64,000 nucleotides of DNA. Source: Niallia taxi. GTDB taxonomy: Bacteria > Bacillota > Bacilli > Bacillales > Cytobacillaceae. Within the stretch, counting starts at the first letter, position 1, and every line of letters begins with the position of its first letter. The translations under genes were made by a program, and so were the position numbers. Under the pieces are notes generated by a model. The model was given only the letters and a program-made list of their open reading frames with translations, was not told where the DNA came from and ran no database searches. Below, one piece after another: positions 46,271-55,433 of this stretch. The stretch lies in assembly GCF_032818155.1 (NCBI RefSeq), contig NZ_CP102589.1, positions 1,784,001 through 1,848,000 on the forward strand. Direction: 5' to 3'.

Positions 46271-47029
46271 ATGCAATATAATGTAAAAATTGATAGCTTT
46301 GAAGGTCCGTTGGACTTGTTACTGCATTTAATAAATAAATTAGAAATTGACATATACGATATAAACGTCGCAGAAATTACAGAGCAATATTTAGAATATA
46401 TTCATGCAATGTCTGTGCTTCAGCTTGATATTGCCAGTGAATTTTTAGTTATGGCCGCAACGCTCCTAGCCATAAAAAGTAAAATGTTGCTGCCTAAATA
46501 TGATGAAGAGCTGATTGATAATGATCTTGTTTACGAGCATGAGGAAGACACAAGAGAGGACTTAATCGAAAGGCTTGTAGAATATCGCAAATATAAGGAA
46601 GCAGCCGGTGACTTGAAGGAAATGGAGCTGGAAAGAGGCTTGATTTTCACAAAACCTCCTAGTGATTTGTCCGATTATGCCCAAGGTGCAGAAGAATCAG
46701 CAAAAAGTGAACTTGATGTTTCTTTATACGATATGCTGGCAGCCTTTCAAAAGCTGATGCGCAGGAAAAAACTGCAAGCGCCACTAGCAACGAAAATAAC
46801 GAGACAGGAAATTCCGATAGAAAGCAGAATGGAGGAAATCCTTCATTTCATTAAAAGCAAACGAGGCAGAATCCATTTTGAAGAGCTTTTTCCTGTACAT
46901 GATAAAACCCATATTGTTGTGACTTTTCTTGCGGTGTTGGAACTGATGAAGCGTCAGACGTTATTCGTTGAACAAGAACATAATTTTGCAGATATATTTG
47001 TGGTTGGAAAGGAAGAGGAAGGATTTTGA
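46271..47029 (+). CDS. scpA: Segregation and condensation protein A
   Basis: A 252-residue kleisin that bridges the SMC dimer in the condensin complex. The N-terminal [21 protein letters not shown], the [21 protein letters not shown] helix and a C-terminal winged helix are typical. Its stop codon overlaps the ATG of scpB (TGATG), so the two subunits are translationally coupled. Confidence 0.95.
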   Translation: MQYNVKIDSFEGPLDLLLHLINKLEIDIYDINVAEITEQYLEYIHAMSVLQLDIASEFLVMAATLLAIKSKMLLPKYDEELIDNDLVYEHEEDTREDLIERLVEYRKYKEAAGDLKEMELERGLIFTKPPSDLSDYAQGAEESAKSELDVSLYDMLAAFQKLMRRKKLQAPLATKITRQEIPIESRMEEILHFIKSKRGRIHFEELFPVHDKTHIVVTFLAVLELMKRQTLFVEQEHNFADIFVVGKEEEGF

Positions 47030-47607
47030 TGGTTACAAATTGGAAAGGTATTATTGAAAGTCTGTTATTTGCTGCAGGGGATGAAGGTCTTACAGTCAAG
47101 CAGCTGGCACATGTCCTGAATGTAGAGCAATTTGAAGCAGAACAGATAACAAGGGAATTAATGGAGGATTACGGAAAGGATCAAGATAGGGGCATTTCAA
47201 TTGTAGAAATAGCAGGCACATTCCAGCTTGCTACAAAAAAGGAACACTCTGTGTATTTGAAAAAGCTCGTTGAATCTCCCCATGCGTCCACCCTATCACA
47301 GGCTGCTTTAGAAACACTTGCGATTATTGCTTATAAACAGCCGATAACAAGAGCGGAAATAGAAGAAATTCGCGGTGTAAAAACAGAAAGACCATTGCAT
47401 ACACTTTCCGCTAAAGCGCTGATTAAAGAAGTAGGCAGAGCAGAAGGAGCAGGTAGAGCCATATTGTATGGCACGACGAAGGAGTTTTTAGATCACTTTG
47501 GTCTCAAGGACCTAGATGAACTTCCAGTACTTGCAGAAAAAGAAGAGGAATTCAAGCAAGAAGAAGCTGATTTATTTTTTGAGTCATTCCAGCAATTGGA
47601 GGATTAG
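47029..47607 (+). CDS. scpB: Segregation and condensation protein B
   Basis: A 192-residue protein with two winged-helix domains ([17 protein letters not shown] and the [19 protein letters not shown] region) that dimerises on ScpA in the SMC-ScpAB condensin. The ATG at 47029 overlaps the scpA stop; a TTG three bases upstream is less likely. An acidic C-terminal tail follows the second domain. Confidence 0.95.
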   Translation: MVTNWKGIIESLLFAAGDEGLTVKQLAHVLNVEQFEAEQITRELMEDYGKDQDRGISIVEIAGTFQLATKKEHSVYLKKLVESPHASTLSQAALETLAIIAYKQPITRAEIEEIRGVKTERPLHTLSAKALIKEVGRAEGAGRAILYGTTKEFLDHFGLKDLDELPVLAEKEEEFKQEEADLFFESFQQLED

Positions 47608-47612
47608 CGGTT

Positions 47613-47656
47613 AGACTGTATTAGGAGGCTATGCTTCTAATACAGTCTTTTTTTTT
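47613..47656 (+). terminator. Terminator of scpAB
   Basis: Perfect 12-bp stem AGACTGTATTAG/CTAATACAGTCT with a 12-base loop and a run of T. Confidence 0.85.
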
Positions 47657-47760
47657 GCATAGCAGATTTGATTGTTTTTTCATATTTTAAACATGTTCCC
47701 TCTCTCTCTTTCATATTGTGTATAAACTGACTATAGAGTGAAAAGGGGTTTTTTTAACCA

Positions 47761-48654
47761 ATGAGCAGCTACAATGAATATGTAAAAGATGTGTTAGTCT
47801 GGAATAAGGAATTGAAGGACTTTTTAGAAACAGAGAATATCCAAAGAAGTGATGAAATTTGGAAAAGCCTTGATAAGTTTACATCCTTAATGGAAACAGT
47901 CCAGCGCAAGCCGATAGATACAGAAGAATTGATCAAAATCCAGCATAAAGCAGAAGAGCTGCAGGATGAAATGGAAGGCTACTTTAAACAAAGACAGCAA
48001 TTAGGGACAATATTTGTCAATGAGCCGACTGTACCTGCAGGCGGTCACAGATTGCCTTCTCTCCCATATGCTTATAATGCGCTAGAGCCTTACATAGACG
48101 AGGAGATTATGAGGCTTCATCATACAAAACATCACCAATCCTATGTGGATGGGTTGAATAAAGCGGAAAATATGCTCGTCCAAGCAAGGAAAGACCGGAA
48201 GTTTGAGCTTGTGAAGCATTGGTCCAGAGAGCTTGCTTTCCACGGATCTGGACATTATTTGCATACAATATTTTGGAATAATATGAGTCCGAATGGGGGC
48301 GGAGAGCCAAAGGGAATGCTGCTTGAAGCGATTAAAGACTATTTTGGCAGCTATGATGCTTTCAAGCAGCATTTTACGGAAGCTGCAAAAGCAGTTGAAG
48401 GTGTTGGCTGGGCGATTTTAGTGTGGTCACCGCGTGCGCGTCATTTGGAAATACTTCAATCTGAAAGGCATATGCTGCTGACACAATGGGATACGATTCC
48501 CTTGCTTGCCCTTGATGTATGGGAGCATGCGTATTATTTGCAGTATAAAAATAATCGTGCAGATTATATCAGTAATTGGTGGAAAATCGTCAATTGGAAG
48601 GATGTAGAGGAAAGATTCCTTAAAGCAAGTGATTTAAAATGGCGACCGTACTAA
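47761..48654 (+). CDS. sodF: Fe/Mn superoxide dismutase with N-terminal extension
   Basis: A 297-residue protein. Residues 97-297 are a full Fe/Mn-SOD with metal ligands H120, H168, D252 and H256 (LDVWEHAYYLQY). Residues 1-95 are an extra, mostly helical and charged segment, as in the B. subtilis SodF type. The metal and the role of the extension are unknown. GGGG lies 12 bases before the ATG, a slightly long spacing. Confidence 0.85.
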   Translation: MSSYNEYVKDVLVWNKELKDFLETENIQRSDEIWKSLDKFTSLMETVQRKPIDTEELIKIQHKAEELQDEMEGYFKQRQQLGTIFVNEPTVPAGGHRLPSLPYAYNALEPYIDEEIMRLHHTKHHQSYVDGLNKAENMLVQARKDRKFELVKHWSRELAFHGSGHYLHTIFWNNMSPNGGGEPKGMLLEAIKDYFGSYDAFKQHFTEAAKAVEGVGWAILVWSPRARHLEILQSERHMLLTQWDTIPLLALDVWEHAYYLQYKNNRADYISNWWKIVNWKDVEERFLKASDLKWRPY

Positions 48655-48664
48655 TTTTAGCCAT

Positions 48665-48702
48665 AAGCAGGTGAACACCTAGTGTTTGCCTGCTTTTTTT
48701 TT
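48665..48702 (+). terminator. Terminator after sodF
   Basis: About 14-bp stem AAGCAGGTGAACAC/GTGTTTGCCTGCTT with G-T mismatches and T9. Confidence 0.85.
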
Positions 48703-48743
48703 GAAGCAGACTGCATGTCATACTGTTAAAGTTTATTCATTTT

Positions 48744-48772
48744 GTCATAAGCCCGCTTGTCCTGCATAAGTA
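48744..48772 (+). promoter_or_regulatory. Sigma-E-like promoter of dacB-spmAB
   Basis: GTCATAA (48744-48750) and CATAAGTA (48765-48772), 14 bases apart, resemble sigma-E elements; dacB is sigma-E dependent in B. subtilis. Confidence 0.45.
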
Positions 48773-48807
48773 TGTACAAACCATATAAGGAGACGAGGTA
48801 GTGTTAT

Positions 48808-49950
48808 ATGAAATCAAAGAATCTAATCCTATCTTGCATCGCTGTATTGCTATTGCTGACGCTTCCGCAAAACGCAAGTGCAAAAATCTATGTCAGTGCT
48901 AACAGTGCCATCTTGATGGAGCAGGAATCAGGACGAGTTATTTACGAAAAGGATGCGCACACTCAAAGAAGAATTGCCAGCATAACCAAAATCATGACAG
49001 CCATTCTTGCCATTGAGTCGGGAAAAATGAATGATATGGTGACAATAAGTGAGAATGCGGTCAGAACGGAAGGCTCTTCCATTTATTTAAAGGCGGGCGA
49101 TAAAATTCCGCTTGAAGATTTGGTATATGGGTTAATGCTGCGCTCTGGAAATGATGCAGCAACAGCAATCGCCGAATATGTGGGCGGAAGTTTAGATGGA
49201 TTCGTTTATTTAATGAAGCAAAAAGCAGAAGAAATTGGCATGAAGGATACAAACTTCGAAAACCCGCATGGATTGGATGATCATGAAAACCATTATTCCA
49301 CAGCATATGACATGGCATTGTTAACAAGGTATGCAATGGAAAATGACATGTACAAAAAAATAGCGGGAACGGAAAAATACCGTTCAGAAAATCCTGATGG
49401 GGACTGGGACCGTGTTTGGAAAAATAAAAACAAGCTGCTTACAGGTCTTTATGAGTACACAACCGGAGGGAAAACAGGCTTCACAAAATTAGCGAAAAGA
49501 ACGCTCGTATCAACAGCTGAAAAGGATGGGGTAGAGCTGATTGCCGTTACCTTAAATGATCCTGATGACTGGGATGACCATATCAATATGTATGAATCAG
49601 CATTTAAGAATTATAAAATGGCATTAGTGTTAGAAAAGGGCAAGGTGAAAACGAAAGACTCCTTTTATAAGAACAAGCTTTATGTTAAAGAGGATATAGC
49701 ATATCCAATCACTGCTAAAGAAGAAGAGGGGCTCGAAGTTAAATACAAGCTGTCAAAGGTTAAAGGTGATTGGAAAAAGCAGGAGCAAAATGTACCTGAT
49801 ATTGTTGGGAATGCGGAAATTTATTTAGATGGCAAGCTAGTTGATAGTACTGCTATTTATTATGAACATGCCAAAGTGAAAAAAAATAGCTTTTTTGATC
49901 ATTTTAAAAGTATGTTTCTAGCAGTTATGGGAGTAGAGAAGGATGGTTAA
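48808..49950 (+). CDS. dacB: D-alanyl-D-alanine carboxypeptidase DacB (PBP5*)
   Basis: A 380-residue sporulation carboxypeptidase with a signal peptide (cleavage near NASA-KIY), S11 motifs S58-I-T-K61, SGN (RSGNDAAT) and KTG (GGKTGFTK), and a C-terminal membrane-binding helix. It sets the cross-linking of spore cortex from the mother cell. AAGGAG is upstream. It overlaps spmA by 8 bases in the conserved dacB-spmA-spmB operon. Confidence 0.93.
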   Translation: MKSKNLILSCIAVLLLLTLPQNASAKIYVSANSAILMEQESGRVIYEKDAHTQRRIASITKIMTAILAIESGKMNDMVTISENAVRTEGSSIYLKAGDKIPLEDLVYGLMLRSGNDAATAIAEYVGGSLDGFVYLMKQKAEEIGMKDTNFENPHGLDDHENHYSTAYDMALLTRYAMENDMYKKIAGTEKYRSENPDGDWDRVWKNKNKLLTGLYEYTTGGKTGFTKLAKRTLVSTAEKDGVELIAVTLNDPDDWDDHINMYESAFKNYKMALVLEKGKVKTKDSFYKNKLYVKEDIAYPITAKEEEGLEVKYKLSKVKGDWKKQEQNVPDIVGNAEIYLDGKLVDSTAIYYEHAKVKKNSFFDHFKSMFLAVMGVEKDG

Positions 49951-50530
49951 TATCATCTGGGTGCTGCTTACTGTGATTGGAATTGTGTTTGCAATTTTTA
50001 ATGGCACAATTGACGAAGTGAATAAAGCGGTGTTTTCTGGTGCGAAAGAAGCGGTCACTATTTGTATCGGATTGATAAGTGTCCTTGTTTTTTGGCTTGG
50101 CATGATGAAGATTGCCGAACAGGCTGGTCTGTTAAAGAAGCTTACCAATTTGTTCCGTCCTTTTGTGACAAAGCTATTCCCCGAGATACCGAAGGATCAT
50201 CCTGCAATGGGGTATATCCTGTCCAATATGATCGCTAATATTTTTGGCTTAGGCAATGCGGCTACCCCTTTAGGAATTAAGGCGATGGAAGAACTGAAAA
50301 AGTTAAATGGCGGCAAAAATAATGCAAGCAACAGCATGATTACTTTTTTGGCGTTGAATACTTCCAGCATTACCTTAATTCCGACGACTGTTATTGCGAT
50401 TCGCATTAATTATGATGCAGCTTCTCCAACAGATATTGTCGGGCCAACATTAATTGCAACCATCTTTTCAGCAATAAGCGGTATATTAATCGATCGTTAT
50501 TTTTACTATCGAAGAATGAAAAGGGGATGA
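49943..50530 (+). CDS. spmA: Spore maturation protein A
   Basis: A 195-residue membrane protein of the nucleoside-recognition (Gate) family with helices at about residues 3-20, 35-58, 90-110, 130-150 and 165-185. SpmA and SpmB contribute to spore core dehydration. It overlaps dacB and is followed 4 bases later by spmB. Confidence 0.92.
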   Translation: MVNIIWVLLTVIGIVFAIFNGTIDEVNKAVFSGAKEAVTICIGLISVLVFWLGMMKIAEQAGLLKKLTNLFRPFVTKLFPEIPKDHPAMGYILSNMIANIFGLGNAATPLGIKAMEELKKLNGGKNNASNSMITFLALNTSSITLIPTTVIAIRINYDAASPTDIVGPTLIATIFSAISGILIDRYFYYRRMKRG

Positions 50531-50534
50531 TTTC

Positions 50535-51071
50535 ATGATGCAAATTATTTCACTTTTATCCGTTTGGATGATTCCTTCTTTAATTTGCTTTATTCTCCTT
50601 TATGGGACGTACAAGCGTGTTCCGACATATGAAAGCTTTGTAGAAGGTGGTAAAGAGGGAATTTCAATGGCTTTTTCTATTATTCCCTTTTTAGTAGGGA
50701 TGCTTGTGGCCATTTCTGTATTTCGGGCGTCAGGAGCATTGGAGTTTTTTATGGGCTTTTTAAAGCCTGCCTTAGATTTTTTTGGAGTACCATCAGAGGT
50801 CGCCCCTCTAGCCTTTATTCGTCCTATTTCTGGAAATGCAGCTTTAGGGATGACAAGCGACTTAATAGCCACATATGGTGCTGATTCTTATATTGGCAGA
50901 TTGGCAGCGACTATCCAAGGAAGTACAGATACAACCTTTTATGTACTGACCGTTTACTTTGGCGCTGTTGGCATAAAAAAAATGGGCGATGCACTTAAAG
51001 TAGGCTTACTTGCAGACCTTGTTGGATTTGTTGCAGCAGTCGTCGTAGTGACATTAATGTTTGGAAGATAA
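50535..51071 (+). CDS. spmB: Spore maturation protein B
   Basis: A 178-residue Gate-family membrane protein, partner of SpmA. Conserved IRPISGNAALGMTSDLI and GSTDTTFYVLTVYFG segments are present. AAGGGG lies 8 bases before the ATG at 50535; an adjacent ATG at 50538 is possible. Confidence 0.92.
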   Translation: MMQIISLLSVWMIPSLICFILLYGTYKRVPTYESFVEGGKEGISMAFSIIPFLVGMLVAISVFRASGALEFFMGFLKPALDFFGVPSEVAPLAFIRPISGNAALGMTSDLIATYGADSYIGRLAATIQGSTDTTFYVLTVYFGAVGIKKMGDALKVGLLADLVGFVAAVVVVTLMFGR

Positions 51072-51073
51072 TT

Positions 51074-51100
51074 CTCCGATTTTCTCGGAGTTTTTTTTTA
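51074..51100 (+). terminator. Terminator of dacB-spmAB
   Basis: CTCCGA/TCGGAG stem followed by T9. Confidence 0.8.
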
Positions 51101-51242
51101 TTTTCGGCAAAATGATGATATTCTTCCTGGTTTTTATAGAACTTTCCTTTGAAAATGGGCAAACTTATGTCATAATTCATAAGATAACAGAAAAATATAA
51201 CGTTATTGTCCTGTTTGATGAATTTAATGAGGTGAAACATAG

Positions 51243-51968
51243 ATGGAAAGACTGCAAAAGGTAATTGCTCATGCTGGGATAGCATCACGAAGAAAAGCAG
51301 AAGAATTAATACAAAATGGAAGAGTTACTGTAAATGGAAAAGTTGTCAAGGAATTAGGCGTGAAGGTTGGTTCAAATGATAAGATCGAAGTGAACGGGGT
51401 TCCTATTGAAAGGGAAGAGCCTGTTTACTTTATACTGTACAAGCCGCGCGGTGTTATTTCGAGTGTGAATGATGATAAAGGCAGAAAGGTTGTAACAGAC
51501 TACTTTTCTGAAATACCGGCAAGGATATATCCAATTGGCCGTCTTGATTATGACACATCCGGTATTATTTTGCTGACAAATGACGGCGAATTTGCCAACA
51601 CAATGATGCACCCTAAAGGCGAAGTAGAAAAGGTGTATGTGGCGAAAATCAAAGGCATTCCAATGCGAGAAAAAATTAAGCTATTGGAAAAAGGTGTGAT
51701 GCTAGAAGACGGTAAAACGGCACCTGCAAAAGCAAAAGTATTATCAGTAGATAAGAAAAAAGGAACATCTATTGTTGAGCTGAAGATTCACGAAGGCAGA
51801 AACCGCCAAGTACGTCGGATGTTTGAAGCAATTGGAACACCTGTCTTAAAACTGAAAAGGGAAAGATACTCATTCTTGAATTTGAACGGCTTAACTCCAG
51901 GGGATGCTCGAGAACTGACGGCACATGAAGTAAAGCTGCTTCGCACAGAAGCTAATAAAAAGAGATAA
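51243..51968 (+). CDS. rluB: 23S rRNA pseudouridine synthase RluB
   Basis: A 241-residue enzyme. The N-terminal S4 RNA-binding domain (LQKVIAHAGIASRRKAEELI) is followed by an RsuA-type catalytic domain with the active aspartate in GRLDYDTSG and the C-terminal GRNRQVRRM. It modifies 23S rRNA helix 93 by analogy with B. subtilis RluB (YpuL). In B. subtilis resABC follows it; here resD is the next gene, 230 bases away. Confidence 0.92.
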   Translation: MERLQKVIAHAGIASRRKAEELIQNGRVTVNGKVVKELGVKVGSNDKIEVNGVPIEREEPVYFILYKPRGVISSVNDDKGRKVVTDYFSEIPARIYPIGRLDYDTSGIILLTNDGEFANTMMHPKGEVEKVYVAKIKGIPMREKIKLLEKGVMLEDGKTAPAKAKVLSVDKKKGTSIVELKIHEGRNRQVRRMFEAIGTPVLKLKRERYSFLNLNGLTPGDARELTAHEVKLLRTEANKKR

Positions 51969-52061
51969 CAAATAAAATTTCATAAAACGTTCACAGAACA
52001 ATGTGGATGATTACAATATCTGCAACATTAAAATGATATAATGACTATATAGTTTTTGTTC

Positions 52062-52100
52062 CTAAATCCCATTGATACATAACCGTCTTTGGGATTTTGT
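52062..52100 (+). terminator. Possible terminator or leader hairpin upstream of resD
   Basis: AAATCCCA/TGGGATTT (8-bp stem, 17-base loop) is followed by GTTTATTTTG. It lies 20 bases after a TATAAT-like sequence at 52037-52042, so it may act on rluB read-through or on the resD leader. Confidence 0.4.
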
Positions 52101-52198
52101 TTATTTTGAAAACAGACTTGCGCATAACAGGAACATGTACATATGATGCTGCATGCTTCCATTAAATAGGATAGAAGTGTTGTTAGGAGGATGTTCAA

Positions 52199-52915
52199 AT
52201 GGAGAAGGAAATAAAAATTCTTGTTGTAGACGATGAGGAGAGAATTAGAAGGCTTTTGAAAATGTATCTCGAAAGGGAGGATTTTATTGTAGAGGAAGCA
52301 GCTGACGGCGAAACTGCATTAAAAAAAGCTCTTTCTGTTGATTATGATATTATTTTACTCGATTTGATGATGCCCGGTAAGGATGGGATGGAGGTTTGTA
52401 AGGAACTGCGTGAGAAAAAAGCGACACCTGTCATAATGCTTACAGCTAAAGGGGAAGAAATTAATAGAGTCCAAGGCTTTGAAGCAGGTACAGATGATTA
52501 TATCGTTAAACCCTTTAGCCCAAGGGAAGTTATTTTGAGGGTGAAGGCTCTTTTAAGAAGATCATCTCCAGCAGTTTTTGTCCAAAGTGAACCGGTAGCA
52601 AAAGACATGATAGTATTTCCGGCATTAACTATTGACAATGATGCCCACCGTGTATTGGCAAATGGCAGGGAGGTCAGCTTGACCCCGAAAGAGTATGAGC
52701 TATTGTATTTTCTTGCAAGGTCTCCGGATAAAGTTTATGACAGGGAGCTGCTTTTGAAGGAAGTATGGCATTATGACTTTTTCGGTGATTTGCGAACAGT
52801 TGACACCCATGTTAAGCGTTTAAGAGAAAAGCTTAATAAAGTATCAGAGGATGCTGCCCGGATGATTGTTACAGTTTGGGGTGTAGGTTACAAGTTTGAG
52901 GTTAGCAATGGATGA
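52199..52915 (+). CDS. resD: Two-component response regulator ResD
   Basis: A 238-residue OmpR/PhoB-type regulator of aerobic and anaerobic respiration. The receiver domain has the acidic pair DDEE, phosphorylation site D55 (LLDLMMPGKDG) and the conserved KPFSPRE lysine; the C-terminal winged helix has RTVDTHVKRLREKL. TTAGGAGG precedes the ATG. Identity as ResD rests on pairing with ResE and location between rluB and sigX. It overlaps resE by 4 bases. Confidence 0.88.
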   Translation: MEKEIKILVVDDEERIRRLLKMYLEREDFIVEEAADGETALKKALSVDYDIILLDLMMPGKDGMEVCKELREKKATPVIMLTAKGEEINRVQGFEAGTDDYIVKPFSPREVILRVKALLRRSSPAVFVQSEPVAKDMIVFPALTIDNDAHRVLANGREVSLTPKEYELLYFLARSPDKVYDRELLLKEVWHYDFFGDLRTVDTHVKRLREKLNKVSEDAARMIVTVWGVGYKFEVSNG

Positions 52916-54678
52916 TGTTTTGGAGAAGTGTTGTATTTAAGCTTTGGTTTACTTTTTTACTGCTGATTACTGTTGTATTAATCATACTTACTGTTATGCT
53001 CCTAGAATATTTTGAGCAATATCATATGGAATTATCGAAAAAAGAGCTTACCAGCAATGCAGTTAAAGCGTCAAGCATTCTCGAACAGCATCCCGATATC
53101 GGGATGGATATCGTTTGGGAGCTTTTGGATGAATCTGCTGCAGCTGCCATTGTGACAGAAAGTAACACCGCCATTTCTCCTGATAGTGAGTATAGCAAGG
53201 AGACACTAGAGTCTGCACTAGCTCGCCAGGATTTAAAGACTGCTATTACGACAAACAAACAGACTATTAAGACGATTAAACTAAAGGATAGCCGGACGAA
53301 TGATGAAATCGAGGTTACCATCAGCGCCGTCCCAATTTTAAAGGATAATAAACCTGTTGGCGCTGTCTATGTTTTTCAAAATTTGTCTGTCCTTAATGAT
53401 ACAAAAAACTCGACAACAAAATTTATCGTGTTAGCAGCAGTTGTTGCCATCATTCTTACAACCATTTTTGCGTTCTTTTTACTTACAAGGATTACGGCCC
53501 CTCTCCGCAAAATGAGAGAGGCTGCGATGGAGCTTGCAAGGGGAAATTTTGAAACAACTGTTCCGATATGGTCTCAGGATGAAATTGGGGAACTGTCCAT
53601 TGCCTTTAACCAAATGGCAAAACGGCTTAATTTCAATGTGAATGCATTAAGCCAGGAAAAGGAACAGCTTGGCAATATATTAAGTGGCATGGCAGATGGT
53701 GTGCTGACCTTTAATAAAAATGGCAGCCTGCTAATAACAAATCCTCCTGCTGAAAGGTTTCTTCAATATTGGCATTATGAACAAGGAAGCAGTGAGCCAT
53801 TACAAGAGCAAGTTCCAGATGAGGTAAAGGAGCTTTTTCAGATGGCCATCGGGACAGGAGAAGAGCAAATTGCTGAAATGAAGCTTTCTCATAAATCATG
53901 GGTTATCATTGTAAGTCCTCTTTATAATCAAGACCAAATAAGAGGGGCGATTGCTGTTATAAGGGATATGACAGAGGAGAGGAAGCTGGACAAGCTGAGA
54001 AATGATTTTATCGCAAATGTGTCCCATGAATTGCGAACACCTATCAGCATGCTTCAGGGCTATAGTGAGGCAATTGTAGATAATATTGCTCAGTCGGAGG
54101 AAGAAAAACAAGAAATGGCCCAGATTATTTATGATGAATCACTAAGAATGGGCCGCCTTGTCAATGAGCTGCTTGATTTGGCGAGGATGGAGGCAGGGCA
54201 TCTTGAGCTGATGCTTGAATCAGTTGAAATGACCTCCTTCTTCCATCGAGTTTCCAGGAAATTTAATGCAGTTGCAAAAGAAAAAAATATCGACATGACG
54301 ATGGATATTCAAGAGGGTATGAAGCCATTTACGATGGATGTTGATAAAATGGAGCAGGTTGTCACAAATATTCTTGATAATTGCATCAGACATACGCAAG
54401 AAAACGGAACAGTTACATTAAAAGCAAAGTCGGACGATGTCGGGATTTATTTAGATATACAAGATAGTGGTGTAGGCATTAAAGAAGAGGATCTGCCTTA
54501 TATATTCGAACGGTTTTATAAAGCAGATAAGGCAAGGACGAGAGGCAGCTCAGGCACTGGGTTAGGTTTAGCTATTGCCAAAAATATTATTGAGGCACAT
54601 AATGGCCATATTTCTGTGACGAGCAAATATGGGCAAGGAACGACATTTTTTATCTTTTTGCCACGAAATGTTGAATAA
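52912..54678 (+). CDS. resE: Sensor histidine kinase ResE
   Basis: A 588-residue membrane kinase: TM1 (about residues 10-32), extracytoplasmic sensor (33-165), TM2 (about 170-190), HAMP (about 190-243), PAS (about 250-355), HisKA with phosphoacceptor H372 (NVSHELRTP) and a GHKL ATPase domain (NILDNCIRHT, DSGVGI, GTGLGLAIAK). It phosphorylates ResD. Two ATG codons (52912 and 52915) overlap the resD stop. Confidence 0.9.
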   Translation: MMFWRSVVFKLWFTFLLLITVVLIILTVMLLEYFEQYHMELSKKELTSNAVKASSILEQHPDIGMDIVWELLDESAAAAIVTESNTAISPDSEYSKETLESALARQDLKTAITTNKQTIKTIKLKDSRTNDEIEVTISAVPILKDNKPVGAVYVFQNLSVLNDTKNSTTKFIVLAAVVAIILTTIFAFFLLTRITAPLRKMREAAMELARGNFETTVPIWSQDEIGELSIAFNQMAKRLNFNVNALSQEKEQLGNILSGMADGVLTFNKNGSLLITNPPAERFLQYWHYEQGSSEPLQEQVPDEVKELFQMAIGTGEEQIAEMKLSHKSWVIIVSPLYNQDQIRGAIAVIRDMTEERKLDKLRNDFIANVSHELRTPISMLQGYSEAIVDNIAQSEEEKQEMAQIIYDESLRMGRLVNELLDLARMEAGHLELMLESVEMTSFFHRVSRKFNAVAKEKNIDMTMDIQEGMKPFTMDVDKMEQVVTNILDNCIRHTQENGTVTLKAKSDDVGIYLDIQDSGVGIKEEDLPYIFERFYKADKARTRGSSGTGLGLAIAKNIIEAHNGHISVTSKYGQGTTFFIFLPRNVE

Positions 54679-54738
54679 ATTTAGAGATGTTGCCGATTCT
54701 TCTTGATTCACAAGAAACAATTTAACATAATAGAACAT

Positions 54739-54765
54739 AAGGAAGGATGGATTCCTTCCTTTTTG
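54739..54765 (+). terminator. Terminator after resDE
   Basis: AAGGAAGG/CCTTCCTT stem with a 7-base loop and T5. Confidence 0.8.
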
Positions 54766-54830
54766 TTTTGAGGAAATTCCTAAAAACAACGGGGAAATAC
54801 ATAAAAAATAATATAAATATAAAAAAAACC

Positions 54831-54856
54831 GTAACGATTAGAAAATTAATTACGAC
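54831..54856 (+). promoter_or_regulatory. ECF-type promoter of sigX (probable autoregulation)
   Basis: GTAAC (54831-54835) and CGAC (54853-54856) are 17 bases apart, the pattern of SigX-dependent promoters (TGTAAC, 17 bases, CGAC), and lie 28 bases before the sigX start. Confidence 0.65.
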
Positions 54857-54884
54857 TAATTTTATAAACGGGGAGGAGAAACTG

Positions 54885-55433
54885 ATGGACTCCGTTTTTG
54901 ATGAACTATATAAAAAATATCATCATGACGTTTTTCAATTTTTATTTTATATGGTCAGCCATAAAGAAACAGCAGAGGATTTGATGCAGGAAGTTTATAT
55001 CCGGGTATTAAAATCCTATGATCGTTTTGAAGGGAAAAGTGCAGAAAAGACGTGGCTTTTTAGTATTGCGCGAAATGTAGCTATTGACCATTTCCGCAAG
55101 CATAAAAACTGGAAAGACAGAATTATGGAGAAGTTTGATTGGTCAAAGCAGCAAATCAAAGCCGATGATTCGTTGCCAGAGGAATTGGCAATACTGTCTG
55201 AAGAAGTCCAACACCTATATAAAGTGTTGAAAGTATGTACACTTGACCAAAAAATGGTCATTATTCTTCGCTATATCCAAGAGCGTTCCATCATTGAAAC
55301 AGCAGAAACTCTCGGCTGGACAGAGAGCAAGGTGAAAACAACCCAGCATCGTGCTCTGAAAGCATTGAAGAAGCATATGGAGGAATGGAGCAGAGAGGAG
55401 GAATACAATGAAAAAAAACAATTGGAGCGATGA
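54885..55433 (+). CDS. sigX: ECF RNA polymerase sigma factor SigX
   Basis: A 182-residue ECF sigma factor. Region 2 reads VYIRVLKSYDRFEGKSAEKT with WLFSIARNVAIDHFRK, and region 4 reads ETAETLGWTESKVKTTQHRAL. In B. subtilis SigX controls cell-surface charge and antimicrobial peptide resistance genes. The start at 54885 follows GGGGAGGAG; the frame upstream runs through the resE terminator and is not used. It overlaps rsiX by 26 bases. Confidence 0.9.
   Translation: MDSVFDELYKKYHHDVFQFLFYMVSHKETAEDLMQEVYIRVLKSYDRFEGKSAEKTWLFSIARNVAIDHFRKHKNWKDRIMEKFDWSKQQIKADDSLPEELAILSEEVQHLYKVLKVCTLDQKMVIILRYIQERSIIETAETLGWTESKVKTTQHRALKALKKHMEEWSREEEYNEKKQLER

Noticed and set aside
51990..52045. Rex or Fnr site upstream of resD (TTCACA ... 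TGTGGA)
   Set aside because: The half-sites are in the reverse order to the known Rex (TTGTGAA/TTCACAA) and Fnr (TGTGA/TCACA) patterns.
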